Source of the DNA: Acanthacorydalis orientalis
Taxonomy: Eukaryota; Arthropoda; Insecta; Megaloptera; Corydalidae
Length of the DNA stretch: 64,000 nucleotides
Assembly: GCA_034766995.1 (NCBI GenBank)
Contig: CM068317.1
Coordinates: 14,061,755-14,125,754 of the forward strand
Direction of reading: 5' to 3'
The notes under the pieces are model-generated. The model did no database searches and was not told the DNA's origin. It saw only the letters and a program-made list of their open reading frames with translations. Positions 45,435-56,639 of this stretch are shown here, one piece after another. The position numbers and the translations under genes were made by a program. Positions within the stretch are counted from its first letter, which is position 1. Each line of letters begins with the position of its first letter.

Positions 45435-46654
45435 CGAGGTTGATTTGAAAAGTTCGCGGTCTGACAAATAAGTGGAGGTAATATTTGTGTCGCATTGCAA
45501 ATCCATAACCTCAAAGTCTATAATTAATGTGTCAAGCAGTTTATTGCAAACATCAATTTAAATAAACCTCTTTTTGTGCCGTTGTCGAAATGGATAAAGT
45601 TGAACATCGTGCGGTGATAAAGTTTTTTGTCAAAAAAGACTTAACGCTAACAGAAATCTTTAATGAGATGAGTAATGTACTTGGTGATAGTGCACCTTCG
45701 TATACAACTGTAAACAAGTGGAGTAGATGAATTTAAATGTGGCCGAGCAAGCTTAGAAGATAATCAGTGTAGTGGACGTCTGAAAACTGCAACGGCAAAC
45801 GAAATCATCCACAAAGTGCACGGTATTGTCTTACAGGATCGGTGATTGAAGGTGTCCGAAATTACTAAGGTTGTGTCTCATATGAAGGATTGTATTACAT
45901 CCTAACTGAAGAGATAAAAGCTATTGGTAAGATGGTTGCCTCGTTTGCTGACAATTGATCATAAACGCATTCGAGTACAAGTTTCACAAGTTTGGATCGA
46001 TTTAAGAAGGAAACGATTGACTTTATTCGGCGATTTGTGACTACAGATGAGATTTGGATTCATTATTACACTCCAGAGTCAAAACAGCAATCAAATTAAT
46101 AGAAGTATGGTGATTCTCCGCAACCAAAAAAAAAAATCAGTTTTATCTGCTGGAAAAGATATGGCTTCAGTTTTTCAGGGATACTGCTAATTGATCTGCT
46201 ACCTTCCAAGGGATCAAACGATAACGGGGGAGTATTATACTAAACTTTTGAATCGACTCGATCAAAAAATTCGTGCCAAAAGACCAGATTTATCGAAGAA
46301 AACAAATATTTTTTCATCAGGACAATACACGTCCTCATATAAGTGTTATATCCATGGCAAAACTCGTTGAATTGAAGTACGACTTACTGCTCTATCTAGC
46401 CTATTCTCCAGATTTGGCTCCATTAAATTCCCATCTGTTCCCAAAACTTAAAAACCTGTATTCGTCAGATAAAGAACTGATATCAAAAATGAATCGCTAT
46501 TTTGAGGATTTCCGGGACGGCATAAACGACTGGAGCATCGCTGGATGAAATATGCATTGAAGTTCAGGGGGACCATGTTGAAAAATACCAGTAATCTGAA
46601 AGCACGAGTTATATTTTTTCATAGTTAGACCGCGAACTTTTCAAATCGGTCTCG
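45435..46654 (+). mobile_element. irritans-like mariner family H, copy 2, full length, decayed
   Basis: Ends CGAGGTTGATTTGAAAAGTT and (reversed) CGAGACCGATTTGAAAAGTT, TA-flanked, 1,220 bp. Transposase from 45591: MDKVEHRAVIKFFVKKDLTL, SDNVLGDSAP-type linker, then many stops. FVTTDEIWIHYYTPES near 46035-46080 has the first Asp, FHQDNTRPHIS near 46314 the second, and YSPDLAPLNSHLFPKLK the third position, where Asp is replaced by Asn. It is the best reference for reading the nested copy at 32805. Confidence 0.9.
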
Positions 46655-46847
46655 TATTTAATGTTCTGTTTTTCATTAACAAATCGTCATGTTTTCAAGA
46701 CAATAAAAACTACTTGATAAAAACTGAAGTAAAATATAATTTTCATAATGAAATTGAAACATTAAAAAAAATCTGTGTATATTAATTAGGTGCGAACCTT
46801 TTTTCGTCATTTTCGCATCTTTGACTCTAATACGAATTGTAGAAACA

Positions 46848-46849
<2 letters not shown>
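46655..46849. other. Short AT-rich spacer
   Basis: Nothing recognised. Confidence 0.5.
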
Positions 46850-46929
<80 letters not shown>

Positions 46930-46930
46930 T

Positions 46931-46961
<31 letters not shown>
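46850..46961. repeat. (TA)n microsatellite
   Basis: About 73 bp perfect TA, a GTACATAACATACATACA interruption, then more TA. Confidence 0.95.
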
Positions 46962-47334
46962 GGGGTGATCACGTCGGGGTCATCACTTTGGGGACTTGCC
47001 GCTGGGCGACCAGTCGCCTAGTTATTACTAGGGCGTGGACGAGGATCGTGGAAGTGCAAGGTTCTTGAAATAACAATCACGGGAATCGGTATCGAAATGC
47101 TTTGCTCTCTCCAAACACAAACTCGACAGGCCACACGTGTGGCGAAACCCGAGGCTTAACAAAAGCCGAGAGTGAGGCACGTGCTGCTCGTTAAACGTGC
47201 TATCCGAAACTCGACTCAAACTGAACTCGTCCTGAACTCACTGCTCATTCTACGCATGGATAGCGCGCGTCACGAGCGTCTGTTTGCGCCGCGCTCTGGC
47301 GACGCTCGCTGGTGGTGGCGAAGCCCCCTCGTGT
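46962..47334. other. GC-rich island enclosed by two TA arrays
   Basis: About 370 bp at over 50% GC starting GGGGTGATCACGTCGGGGTC and ending GGCGAAGCCCCCTCGTG, including short stem-forming pairs such as GGCCACACGTGTGGC. No ORF with known similarity. Composition and abrupt edges suggest an inserted element, perhaps a retroelement 5' end, but no domain identifies it. Confidence 0.5.
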
Positions 47335-47366
47335 ATGTATATATATATATACACATACACATACAT

Positions 47367-47428
<62 letters not shown>
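47335..47428. repeat. (TA)n / CATA microsatellite
   Basis: TA with ACACATACACATACATATAC interruptions; it is continuous with the LINE tail that follows. Confidence 0.95.
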
Positions 47429-47431
<3 letters not shown>

Positions 47432-47717
47432 CATCGTCACCCCCTGTCAGTCCACTGCTGGATAAAAACTTTTTCAATGATTTTCCATTTTGTACGATTA
47501 AATGCCTCTCTTTTCCACTGATTTCCAATAATTTTTTTAATTTCCTGATTCCACCTGTTCATTGATATCTTTCTTCCTCATTGTATATTCCTTGTTTCCC
47601 AGTTAATGATTTCTGTTGCCCATCGGTTGTCATCTCTTTTTACCATATACTCCGCCCATTTCCATTTCAGACTCTTTACTCTTCTTATTACATCAATGAC
47701 TCCTGCCTGTTTTTGTA

Positions 47718-47720
<3 letters not shown>
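47429..47720 (-). mobile_element. LINE L1 3' end, copy 3
   Basis: About 290 bp, reverse complement of 1430-1720, including the region matching the RT C-terminus (CCAGTTAATGATTTCTGTTG side) and ending next to TA through TGATCATCGTCACCC. It begins (5' side) at another TA array. Confidence 0.85.
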
Positions 47721-48266
<546 letters not shown>

Positions 48267-48703
48267 TTGCGTTCAGTTCTTCAAATTAACCACTTAAGGA
48301 AAATTGAATATTTATTTCGTATAAAATCGAGTCAAAAATTATACATTTTGACAATATCCACGTACAGCTTTTGAACATAGAAGTACGATACGTAAACATT
48401 TAAAAGGTATCAGAGCTGACACGTTAAGCATGAAATTATTAAAGTAGTTCACTTGGAATTCAGATATAATTCATGTACTGAATGTAAAATTTCAGAGAAT
48501 TGTGAACATTTTCAAGAAAAAATTATGAATATTTAATATCCTTGTTACAACCATTAACGGATGTTTTTGAATGTCTTTATACAAGCTTAAAATCATCCGA
48601 AATGTGATTTAATATTTATAAAAGTAGCTCGTCATTGACCTAGTTTCGGAATGAAATTTAATATTTCCTTTTTTAAAATATTTATGTCTTTAAAACACAG
48701 ACA

Positions 48704-48705
<2 letters not shown>
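48267..48705. other. AT-rich spacer, nothing recognised
   Basis: No supported feature. Confidence 0.45.
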
Positions 48706-48738
<33 letters not shown>

Positions 48739-49350
48739 TTCCCTCCAGAAGTCAGTTGAAATGAAATGAATAACAAATGAAAAATTGTACGAAAAAATAA
48801 AAATATCTCCAAATGAAACACTGTTTATTAAACGTTAATTAATAATAGGCAGTTTGATAAGGAATTAGCAATCATGCTTTAAGTGAATCATAAATTATAC
48901 AAAAATTACTTTTCGGTTTAGTGCAAAAAGTTAGTTGAAAATTACAAACAATAAAAAATAATGTAAAAAAGCAAAACATGTTTTTTTTAAATTTTTATTA
49001 TTTTGTATGAACGCTATTATTTTTCAGAACAGTGTTAAGCCTTCTAGCCATTAATTCTACCAGGTTTTGTAAAGCACTGAGAGGCAAACCAGACCACGTT
49101 TCCAAAATGTTGTCTTCAAACTGATTACTGTTGTGTCTTGAAGTTGTGGGGATCCTGCGATCCAATTCGTTCCATAAATGTTCAATAGGATTAAGATCGG
49201 GCGACATCGATGGCTATTCAAGTGCATTTACATCATTGTTTGTTAAAAATTCTTCAGTTATTCTAACCGTATGCTTTAGGTCGTTGTCCTGTTGAAAAGT
49301 AAAGGCCCGACCCAATCCCATTGTTTCAACGGATTGGCGTAAATTTTCTT
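48706..49350 (-). mobile_element. Tc1-like relic T5, 3' half
   Basis: After a short TA run the 3' terminus CAGTTCCCTCCAGAAGTCAG begins at 48736. The minus-strand coding end reads FQQDNDLKHTVRITEEFL (second Asp, about 49300-49247), then, past one stop, MSPDLNPIEHLWNELDRRI (catalytic Glu, 49207-49150), ending NTVLKNNSVHTK at 48998. This is a DD34E Tc1 transposase. The 5' half is replaced by a different sequence (49351-49573). Confidence 0.85.
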
Positions 49351-49571
49351 GTTTCTGCGGCAGTAATATCCCGCTCCAGACCTCCCCCCGTCCTGGAGCC
49401 ATCTTTATACAAGACGTCCTCATGGCCGGGTAGGCTGTTCCTCTTATCGGACCACTCCCGCGCGACGGTATCGTCACGCTCCACCGTTTACCAAACTGGT
49501 AGTGGCCCGGTATGGCATTTCCCGTCATTTCAAGGAGCTCCGCATCTAAAATTGGCAGTCGAGGATGCCTG

Positions 49572-49573
<2 letters not shown>
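49351..49573 (-). other. GC-rich insert, possible retroelement RNase H fragment
   Basis: On the minus strand one frame reads REWSDKRNSLPGHEDVLYKD and GSRTGGG near 49447-49378, resembling the first RNase H motif (YTDGSKT-GG) of Jockey/R1-type or Gypsy polyproteins. It is fused without a spacer to the Tc1-like sequence and ends at a TA array. Confidence 0.4.

Positions 49574-49646
<73 letters not shown>
49574..49646. repeat. (TA)n microsatellite
   Basis: About 72 bp of TA. Confidence 0.95.
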
Positions 49647-49647
<1 letters not shown>

Positions 49648-49727
49648 CCTTGTAATAGTAATAGAGTTGTACAAAAAATTCTAGATATTAGTTTTTAGCT
49701 TGTGCTCTGTCCCACACTCGATACGCT

Positions 49728-50012
49728 CGACAACCTCCGGGGAGCTCCACCCCCGCTCGCTCTGCCGATTCTCTTCGCTCATATCGCATATATTCGCCCA
49801 ATATCGTAATATATATATATTATATGTTAGTATATCTATATAATCATTCTCGCAGATATATTTCAACGTATTTGTTTTATAAAGTCGCACACCAATATCA
49901 TAATTATTCGAGAAAATTTCGTATAACTTCGGGTGTCATCGTTAATTCTAATTTAATACAAAATCCTTACACATTTTTTTATCAATAAAATTTTACGGAA
50001 CTTTTTTTTATA
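49728..50012. repeat. Dispersed repeat R1, copy 2
   Basis: CTCCACCCCCGCTCGCTCTG, CTCATATCGCATATATTCGC, GTTAGTATATCTATATAATC and ATTTAATACAAAATCC match 17930-18560 in order, but with a much shorter TA tract (49808-49830). Confidence 0.7.
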
Positions 50013-50760
50013 TAGATAGACATTATATTCACAATCTTTAATAAATTATATTTGTTTGGTTCTATTTATGTATCTATTATTATATATTATGTATCTATTA
50101 TTGTATCTATTATATTTGTTCGGTTTCGGTTCTATATTCATAATCATTAATAAATTATATTTTCACAACTATAAATCTAATTACATTCATATGTATTGAT
50201 AAACTCGATTTCTGTATAAGTAACTTAGCAGTTGACATTTTATATAGAATAAATATCAAGCAAGAATTGGTAAGAAAATTAATCCGCCATCGCAGACTTC
50301 AAGAATCCACAAATTCTGTCGAAATCTGCATATCTTGCACATGAAAGTAAATATCTGTTTTTGCGGTCTTACTAAATATTAAGAATTCGGTACAGACTGT
50401 CTTTAGAAGGAATAAACAACTGTTTAAGTTATGTTTTATTGTAAAACGAATATATTTTAGTTTTGAATTATATCGCTCTATAAGACAAGTAATTTCATTC
50501 CAAACATAAAATTTATTCACATGATTACCATTCTGTATTGTACATAATACATTAATACATAAACCTGTAATTTATGTTACTTTTCAAATGATTCTTTTAA
50601 TATAGCAAAGGACTATATATAATATGAAACCTTCATCATAAACCGCTGCTGAATTAGAGAAAAACTCTCAATTCTTCTAATTAAAACGACCCAGTGTTTT
50701 CAATTTCTACACTTTTCCAATATATCTCTATAACAAACTTAAACTATCTCTAACAAACCT
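50013..50760. other. AT-rich spacer, nothing recognised
   Basis: No supported feature; local TATCTATTATTATATATTATG duplication near 50085. Confidence 0.45.
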
Positions 50761-50789
50761 GTACTTTGAACTCTTTCTAGGCGTGTTTA

Positions 50790-51180
50790 TACTATGTATA
50801 CAAATTAATTCGGTGCCTTTTTTATAAAAAAATTATATTCATTTATGGAAAAATGGAATACATTTCAATCCTCAAAATATCTCTCATTATTGTATATAAT
50901 TTTACTCCATCTGTCGGGTGAGTGACGAATCTTTTGTTGAAAAAAAGATGACTGGTTTGAGTCAATGAAATCCTAATGTATTTTTGGAACTCTTCTACTG
51001 TTTTAGGATTTGTTTCATGCTTTATACATCACAACACGTTCTCCCCAAAGCTGAACAAGTCATTCTCGTGACTTCGCCGGCATTTTTTTCGACTGAAATG
51101 CTAAAAGTATGCAATACGATGCTTTCGGACGCCATCGTGTTCACTATTGTTTTGTAAGGTTATACCAACTGCTTAGCCAA
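50790..51180 (-). pseudogene. Possible IS630-type transposase C-terminal remnant
   Basis: On the minus strand NPKTVEEFQKYIRISLTQTS (about 51010-50951) and a following FF.K.FVTHPTDG resemble the helical C-terminal tail after the catalytic Glu in IS630-like transposases. Weak: no catalytic motif remains. Confidence 0.3.
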
Positions 51181-51404
51181 GATACATAGTTTTTAAATGT
51201 TAAGTTGGGCACTTAAAAATCCTAAAACGACGAGAAAATATTTTAATTTAAAACAAAGTTATGATTGATTCGATTGAAAGGCACAGAATTAATTTTCCAG
51301 TCAGTAATTTCTATTATACACCGATTATATTTTCTTCTTGCAATGTGTCTCGTTTATTTTCATTTCAAATTCTTTATACATATTATATGATTGGTGGATA
51401 TTAC

Positions 51405-51406
51405 AT

Positions 51407-51458
<52 letters not shown>
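51405..51458. repeat. (CA)n(TA)n microsatellite
   Basis: ACACACACA followed by about 45 bp TA. Confidence 0.92.
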
Positions 51459-51459
<1 letters not shown>

Positions 51460-51934
51460 GTTTATCAAATGTTATAACTGACTACAATATAGCGAAAAGA
51501 GATTTCTTCGCAATCTTCTTGACCTATTTTTCGCAAAAATGGATGTTCCTCAGACGAATAAAAAAAACTTTTCCAATTATATTTCTTTGTATATATTTAT
51601 TATTGATTTCGCCGGCATTGCTTTACATTTATAATTGTATAGATTTGTTTCTGTTGTCAAATGTACTTTTCATGATACAAATAACAACATTTTCATTGAA
51701 AATACAATAAGTAGTTTGTACAATAAATGTTCACTCAAAAATTGATATTATATCAGTATAATAAATGATTAATAAATGTTTATTCAAAAATTGATATTGT
51801 ATCAGTATAGTAAATGATTAATGAATGTTTACACAAAAATTGATATTATATCAGTATAATAAATGATTAAAAATCTCACTCTTTATGTAATCTTTAATGA
51901 AAACATAAATCTGACTATAATTATTGTTGAATAC

Positions 51935-51940
<6 letters not shown>
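51459..51940. other. AT-rich spacer with a tandem ~60-bp repeat
   Basis: AAAATTGATATTATATCAGT and AATAAATGATTAATAAATGTT recur three times at about 51737, 51788 and 51838 (period 50-51 bp). Confidence 0.7.

Positions 51941-51995
<55 letters not shown>
51941..51995. repeat. (TA)n microsatellite
   Basis: About 55 bp TA adjoining the MITE end at 51996. Confidence 0.95.
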
Positions 51996-51998
<3 letters not shown>

Positions 51999-52530
51999 TC
52001 AACTCTCTTATAACAAGGTACTCTAAAAAGACGATTTCGATATAACACGGTGCAAAAATTGTGCTAGCCATCCCATAATATACGATATTCTCTTATAACA
52101 CAGTTTCCTAAAAGCACGACTTAATAAACTTAGACAACCCTCATATAGCACGAATGTGTCCATCACTCTGTTTTGGTTGTCATAAAGAGGGAATTCCCTT
52201 TGTATACATAATAATGCGAAGTCTGCGTCGCTGTTCTTACTGAAAACCAATTCATTAGACGGTTGTTTGTTGATAAATTCAGACACAATCCGAAAATACG
52301 GTTTAAAAAATGAATGAATTCCTGTTTATAAAACACGGAACGCATTCTCCTGATTTTTATTACTTCTAAGTTTCGCTTAGCACGATTTCTATATAGAACG
52401 ACACTCCGAGGGTACGGTTTCGATATAACACTGAACGCATTCCCCTGATTTGCGTTTACTTCCTAGGTTTCGTTTAACACGTTCTCTAAAAACACGGAAC
52501 GAATGACCGTGTTATAGGACGGCTTCCTGT
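51996..52530. mobile_element. pogo/Tigger-like MITE rich in 'TATAACACGG' repeats
   Basis: The left CACTCAACTCTCTTATAACA and reversed right CAGGAAGCCGTCCTATAACACGG carry the TATAACACGG core that recurs in the interior, both orientations. AACACGGAACGCATTC and AACACTGAACGCATTC also repeat. TA flanks both sides. Such 'CTCTCTTATAACACGG' ends are known for pogo/Tigger relatives. No transposase. Confidence 0.5.
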
Positions 52531-52681
52531 ATATATAATTATGTATAATACTGTACATATAATATCAGAATAAAGTTCATTCTCGATAACATAAAATAAA
52601 AATATAAAATATATAGAACATAAAATAAAAAATGAAATTCGGATATTTCGTTTCCAGTTACTGTTACTGTTTTTTCATGTA

Positions 52682-53954
52682 TTAGGTTGGTGTGGAAATA
52701 ATTGCGGTTTTTATCATTTTAAATTTGGCGCCGATTTTTCTAGTTACCGTTATCTTTTGTAGTAGTCATGTGATACATCATTGTTAACAATGTAATTAGC
52801 ACTACAGGTTTTAGCTTATGCCTATTGTTTTCATTCTTTAGTATTATTGGATATCATCTCTTAAATTAGTCATGGAAAAAATGAAAATTCGCAGGATTTT
52901 GTTATATGAGTTTAAATTGGGACGTAAAGCAACAGAAACTGCTCGAAATATCAAATTTGTTTTTGATGAAGAGACAATTAGTAAACGTAAAGCTCAAAAC
53001 TGTTTCCAAAAATTTTGTAATGGAAACGAAAGCCTTGACGCTCGTAGACGTCCTTCAGCAATACATGATAATGATATAAGAATCATTATTGAAACAGGCT
53101 CACATAAAACAATTCGAAAGATGGCAAAAGAACTCAATGTTGATCATTCAACAGTTGTTCGACATTTGAACTTGACTGGAAAAACAAAAAAGCTGGATAA
53201 ATGGGTGCCGTATGAACGAAACGAACATCAAGCAATTCTGCGATACAAAGTCTGCTCAGCGATTCTTTTGTGTAACAAAAATGATCCTTTTCTTAATCGC
53301 ATAGTCGCATGTATTGAAAAGTGGATTTTCTACAACAATCGAAACGTTCAACACAGTGGCTAGACCGAGTAGAAGCACCAAAACAGTTTCCTCAATCGAA
53401 AATTTATGAAAATAAGATTATGGTCACTGTTTGGTGGTCGGCAAGTGGCATAACTCACTACAACTTGTTAAATCCTGGTGAAACAATAACAGTAGAAAAA
53501 TATTGTCAGGAAATTGAAGAAATCTATGAGAAGTTGCATCGTTTACGGCCACTATTAGTCAGTCGAAGAGGATCAATTCTTCATGACAACGCCCGACTAC
53601 ACGTCTCACAAATGATTTTTAAAAAAATTAAATGAACTGGGTTATAAAACCTTACCTCGCCCACCTTATTCTCTAGACCTGTCTCCGGCAGCTTATCATT
53701 TTTTTAAACATTTGAGTAATTTTCTACAAGAGAAGTTTTTCAAAGATCAAGCATCAGCTTAAAGTGCTTTCGATGAATTCGCTAATTCCAGGACTCCAGA
53801 ATTCTCTCTTCTAGGAATAAACAAACTTGTTTCCCGTTGGAGGAAATGTGTGCAGGCCAATTATTTTTATTTTGATTATTAAATACAATTTTTAACTAAT
53901 ATACGTCTTTATACTCGATACCTAAAAATCTCAATTATTTTTTCACCAACCTAA
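52682..53954 (+). mobile_element. cecropia-like mariner, full length, two catalytic residues lost
   Basis: Ends TTAGGTTGGTGTGGAAATAA and (reversed) TTAGGTTGGTGAAAAAATAA, TA-flanked, 1,273 bp; the termini resemble those of the vertebrate Hsmar1 group. The transposase from 52872 reads MEKMKIRRILLYEFKLGRKA, ELNVDHSTVVRHL (helix-turn-helix) and DKWVPYERNE. The first catalytic Asp is Ile (CIEKWIFYNN, near 53313). A frameshift at about 53345 leads to VTVWWSASGITHYNLLNPGE and LHDNARLHVS (second Asp kept, 53580). After another shift the third position reads LSPAAYHFFKHL (Asp to Ala, near 53683). Confidence 0.92.
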
Positions 53955-54237
53955 TATTTAATGTGGAAAATTTAAAAATTATGTAGATATCAGCCTGTAA
54001 TTTGTAAGGAAATCCTTACATCTTCCGACAGCAACCGATATATTTGACATAAATGAACGTGTTTTTTTTTTGAACATTATTTGATTTGATTGCATTTTTA
54101 TTTTAAAGCTCTTTCTAAATCTCCCTCATTTGAAATACTTTTTTTAATGTACAATCACATTTAAATCTGGCGACTGAGCAGGCATTTTCCATCAAATAAG
54201 ATTAATTGTATAATAGCTGTATACGAATATTAAGATG
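53955..54237. other. AT-rich spacer
   Basis: Nothing recognised. Confidence 0.45.
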
Positions 54238-54815
54238 TACTAGGTTGGTAAGAAAGTAATTGCGTTTTTTTCTGAATTCTAACCTTATTTTTTTCAATAA
54301 AGTGTCATTTCATCATGTTCATAAATATCGTTTTAAAGTTAATTTTTCGGTCTATGTCTTGGTAACATCGACTTTAGGTTTATTTTTAATTTTGCTTCAA
54401 ATTCGGCAATTGAATTAAAGATGGAAATAAAGTAAATTAGAGCATTTATGTATGAATTAAAAACGGGTGTTAAAGTAACAGAAACTGCTCATAAAGTAAA
54501 CGATGCTTTTGTTGTGGGTACTTTTAAGGAGCGTACCGTGCAATGGTGATTCCAACAATTTCCTACTGGAGAGGAAGCCCTGAAGATGAAGAAGGTAGCG
54601 GGCGATCTTCTTCAGTTCATAACGACCAACTGAAGGCGTTATTTTATCATAGCTTCTGATTCAACTAATTCCCACGCACAACAATTTGATATTTTGCACA
54701 AAAATTAGGCGTTAGTCATTCAACAGTACTGAATCACTTAAAACCACTTAAATTAAAGAATTAAATGAATTTGAAGGCCATAAACCGCGATTATTTTTCT
54801 ACCAATCTCATATTT
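54238..54815 (+). mobile_element. Deleted cecropia-like mariner, about 575 bp
   Basis: The 5' end TAGGTTGGTAAGAAAGTAAT and the 3' end (reversed) TTGGTAGAAAAATAATCGCGG at 54783-54806 bracket an N-terminal remnant (IRAFMYELKTGVKVTETAHK near 54440). This is joined directly from its helix-turn-helix region (VSHSTVLNHLK near 54715) to the 3' terminus. It has a MITE-like structure, with the catalytic domain gone. Confidence 0.75.
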
Positions 54816-55000
54816 CGCTACCTTTTAAAGATTTAGCATAGAACATTTCTCTACCGTAAAAAGTAAACGGGAAAAAAACGCTATGTGAAGATAAAATTTT
54901 TGAGAGTGTTTTTGATCATTTTTTTAAATAATAAATAACAAACTTTGTTCCTAATAACAGTAAACGAAAATAAAAAAATATTTTTGGAATATTCTAGCAT
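54715..55000 (+). repeat. ~275-bp segment directly repeated at 55326
   Basis: From CAACAGTACTG through the mariner 3' end and into flanking AACATTTCTCTACCGTAAAA and CAGTAAACGAAAAT. The same order recurs at 55326-55600, so flank and element end were duplicated together. Confidence 0.8.
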
Positions 55001-55267
55001 CTTTTTCTAATAAAAACGTTTAATCGTTTCCATATTGTCTATCTGATGCGTTTATTTTTTTATTATTACTTTATATTTTCACAAATAATTTTTTCTGTCA
55101 ATTTCTTTCTATACCGATTTTTTGTACCTTAACACTATGAGGACGGTAGTGTTACCTTTGAAATGCGGTCAATAATCATTATGAAAACATTTATTAATCA
55201 TATTTTTATGGTTTATGGAGTGAGGAAAAGCATTTTCGAAAATATATTTAGAGTTGTGCCACTTTAC

Positions 55268-55271
<4 letters not shown>

Positions 55272-55320
<49 letters not shown>
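55272..55320. repeat. (TA)n microsatellite
   Basis: About 48 bp TA at the junction of the direct duplication. Confidence 0.95.
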
Positions 55321-55321
<1 letters not shown>

Positions 55322-55325
55322 CAGA

Positions 55326-55600
55326 AAACTATTCAACAGTACTGGACCACTTAAAACCACTTAAATTAAGAAATGTATATGAATTTGAAGGTCATAAACC
55401 GAGATTATTTTTCTGCCAATCTAATATTTCACTACATTTTAATGATTTAGCATAGAACATTTCTCTACCGTAAAAAGTAAACGGGAAAAAAACGCTATGT
55501 GAAGATCAACGTTTTAAGAAAGAGTGTTTTTGATCGTTTTTTTCCAAATAATGAATGAACAAACAAATTTGTTTCTAATAACAGTAAACGAAAATTAAAA
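55326..55600 (+). repeat. Second copy of the duplicated mariner 3' end segment
   Basis: Same order of blocks as 54715-55000; frame reads STVLDHLKPLKLRNVYEFEG, then the terminus-like ATTATTTTTCTGCCAATC. Confidence 0.8.
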
Positions 55601-55758
55601 AAAAATGTTAGTTGGATCAGAACCACACCCAACAATTCGAGAGCTTGCACAAAAGTTAGGCGTTAGTCATCCAACAGTTCTGGACTACTTAAAACGTCTT
55701 AAATCAAAAAATGTATATGAATTTGACGACCATAAACCGCAATTATTTTTCTACCAAC

Positions 55759-55762
<4 letters not shown>
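55601..55762 (+). mobile_element. Third mariner 3' end piece with intact terminus
   Basis: Open over VGSEPHPTIRELAQKLGVSH and [18 protein letters not shown] and ends in CCGCAATTATTTTTCTACCAACCTAA followed by TA. It gives the clearest sequence of this family's 3' end. Confidence 0.8.
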
Positions 55763-55809
<47 letters not shown>

Positions 55810-55812
55810 GTA

Positions 55813-55892
<80 letters not shown>
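55762..55892. repeat. (TA)n microsatellite with one ACG interruption
   Basis: About 130 bp, starting directly at the mariner terminus. Confidence 0.95.
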
Positions 55893-55898
<6 letters not shown>

Positions 55899-56565
55899 GT
55901 TCGAGTTTCACTTTGAGACATTTTAAATGCATAGAAAATATCAGAGTAATCTGATCGTTTCATGAAATCAAGAATTAAACGTCGGTACAGATATTATTTG
56001 CTATGTGCAAAAAATCAGGTTAAAAAAAACTACATACATCCATCGAACAAAAGAACATAATTAAGCTCCGTGCGATAAACTCGAGGTCATTTGTCGACGT
56101 TGCAGTGAACGCTCAACTCAACAGAAGCAACAGTCTGCAGCGCACGATCGTGCGGCGTGATGTGCGGTTCTTTCTTGCATGCAGCTTGCGACACGCGGAC
56201 TAACGCCACTAAAACTTATCTTGCACGGACGATCTACTTTAGATTCCGAATGAATATTCAAAAGGTCGCCGAGTGAATGTGTGTGCATATTCGATTTTAG
56301 CTCGTTTACGAAAATTGTCTTGGGCTGGCGCGATCATTCGAAGGTATCAACTGCATGACCCGAATGTCGTATTACGTTCGACCGTTTCTATAATGTAGAA
56401 GGGTTGCAGGACCTTTGAACAACATGCACACAATGAGCCGAAGCAGGAAGATACGGTAATTTGATTGTCAGATATAATCATATTTGTAAGTTTATAATTC
56501 AATTTCAACGGATACCCCTTGTTAACGAGTTTTGTGTTTCATCAAAAACATACCCATATTGATGT
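55893..56565. other. Unique sequence including a CpG-rich stretch (56040-56460)
   Basis: 56070-56400 is markedly richer in CpG (TCGACGTTGCAGTGAACGC, GCACGATCGTGCGGCGTG). It has no repeat partner and no ORF of note. It could be a noncoding exon or promoter; unresolved. Confidence 0.35.
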
Positions 56566-56584
56566 GCACACACACACACACACA

Positions 56585-56632
<48 letters not shown>
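56566..56632. repeat. (CA)n(TA)n microsatellite
   Basis: (CA)10 then about 45 bp TA; adjoins the Tc1-like element at 56640. Confidence 0.93.
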
Positions 56633-56636
<4 letters not shown>

Positions 56637-56639
56637 CAC

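Noticed and set aside
52682..53954. Domesticated (SETMAR-like) cecropia mariner
   Set aside because: Two frameshifts and loss of two catalytic aspartates, with intact transposon ends and no fused host domain; simply a dead copy.
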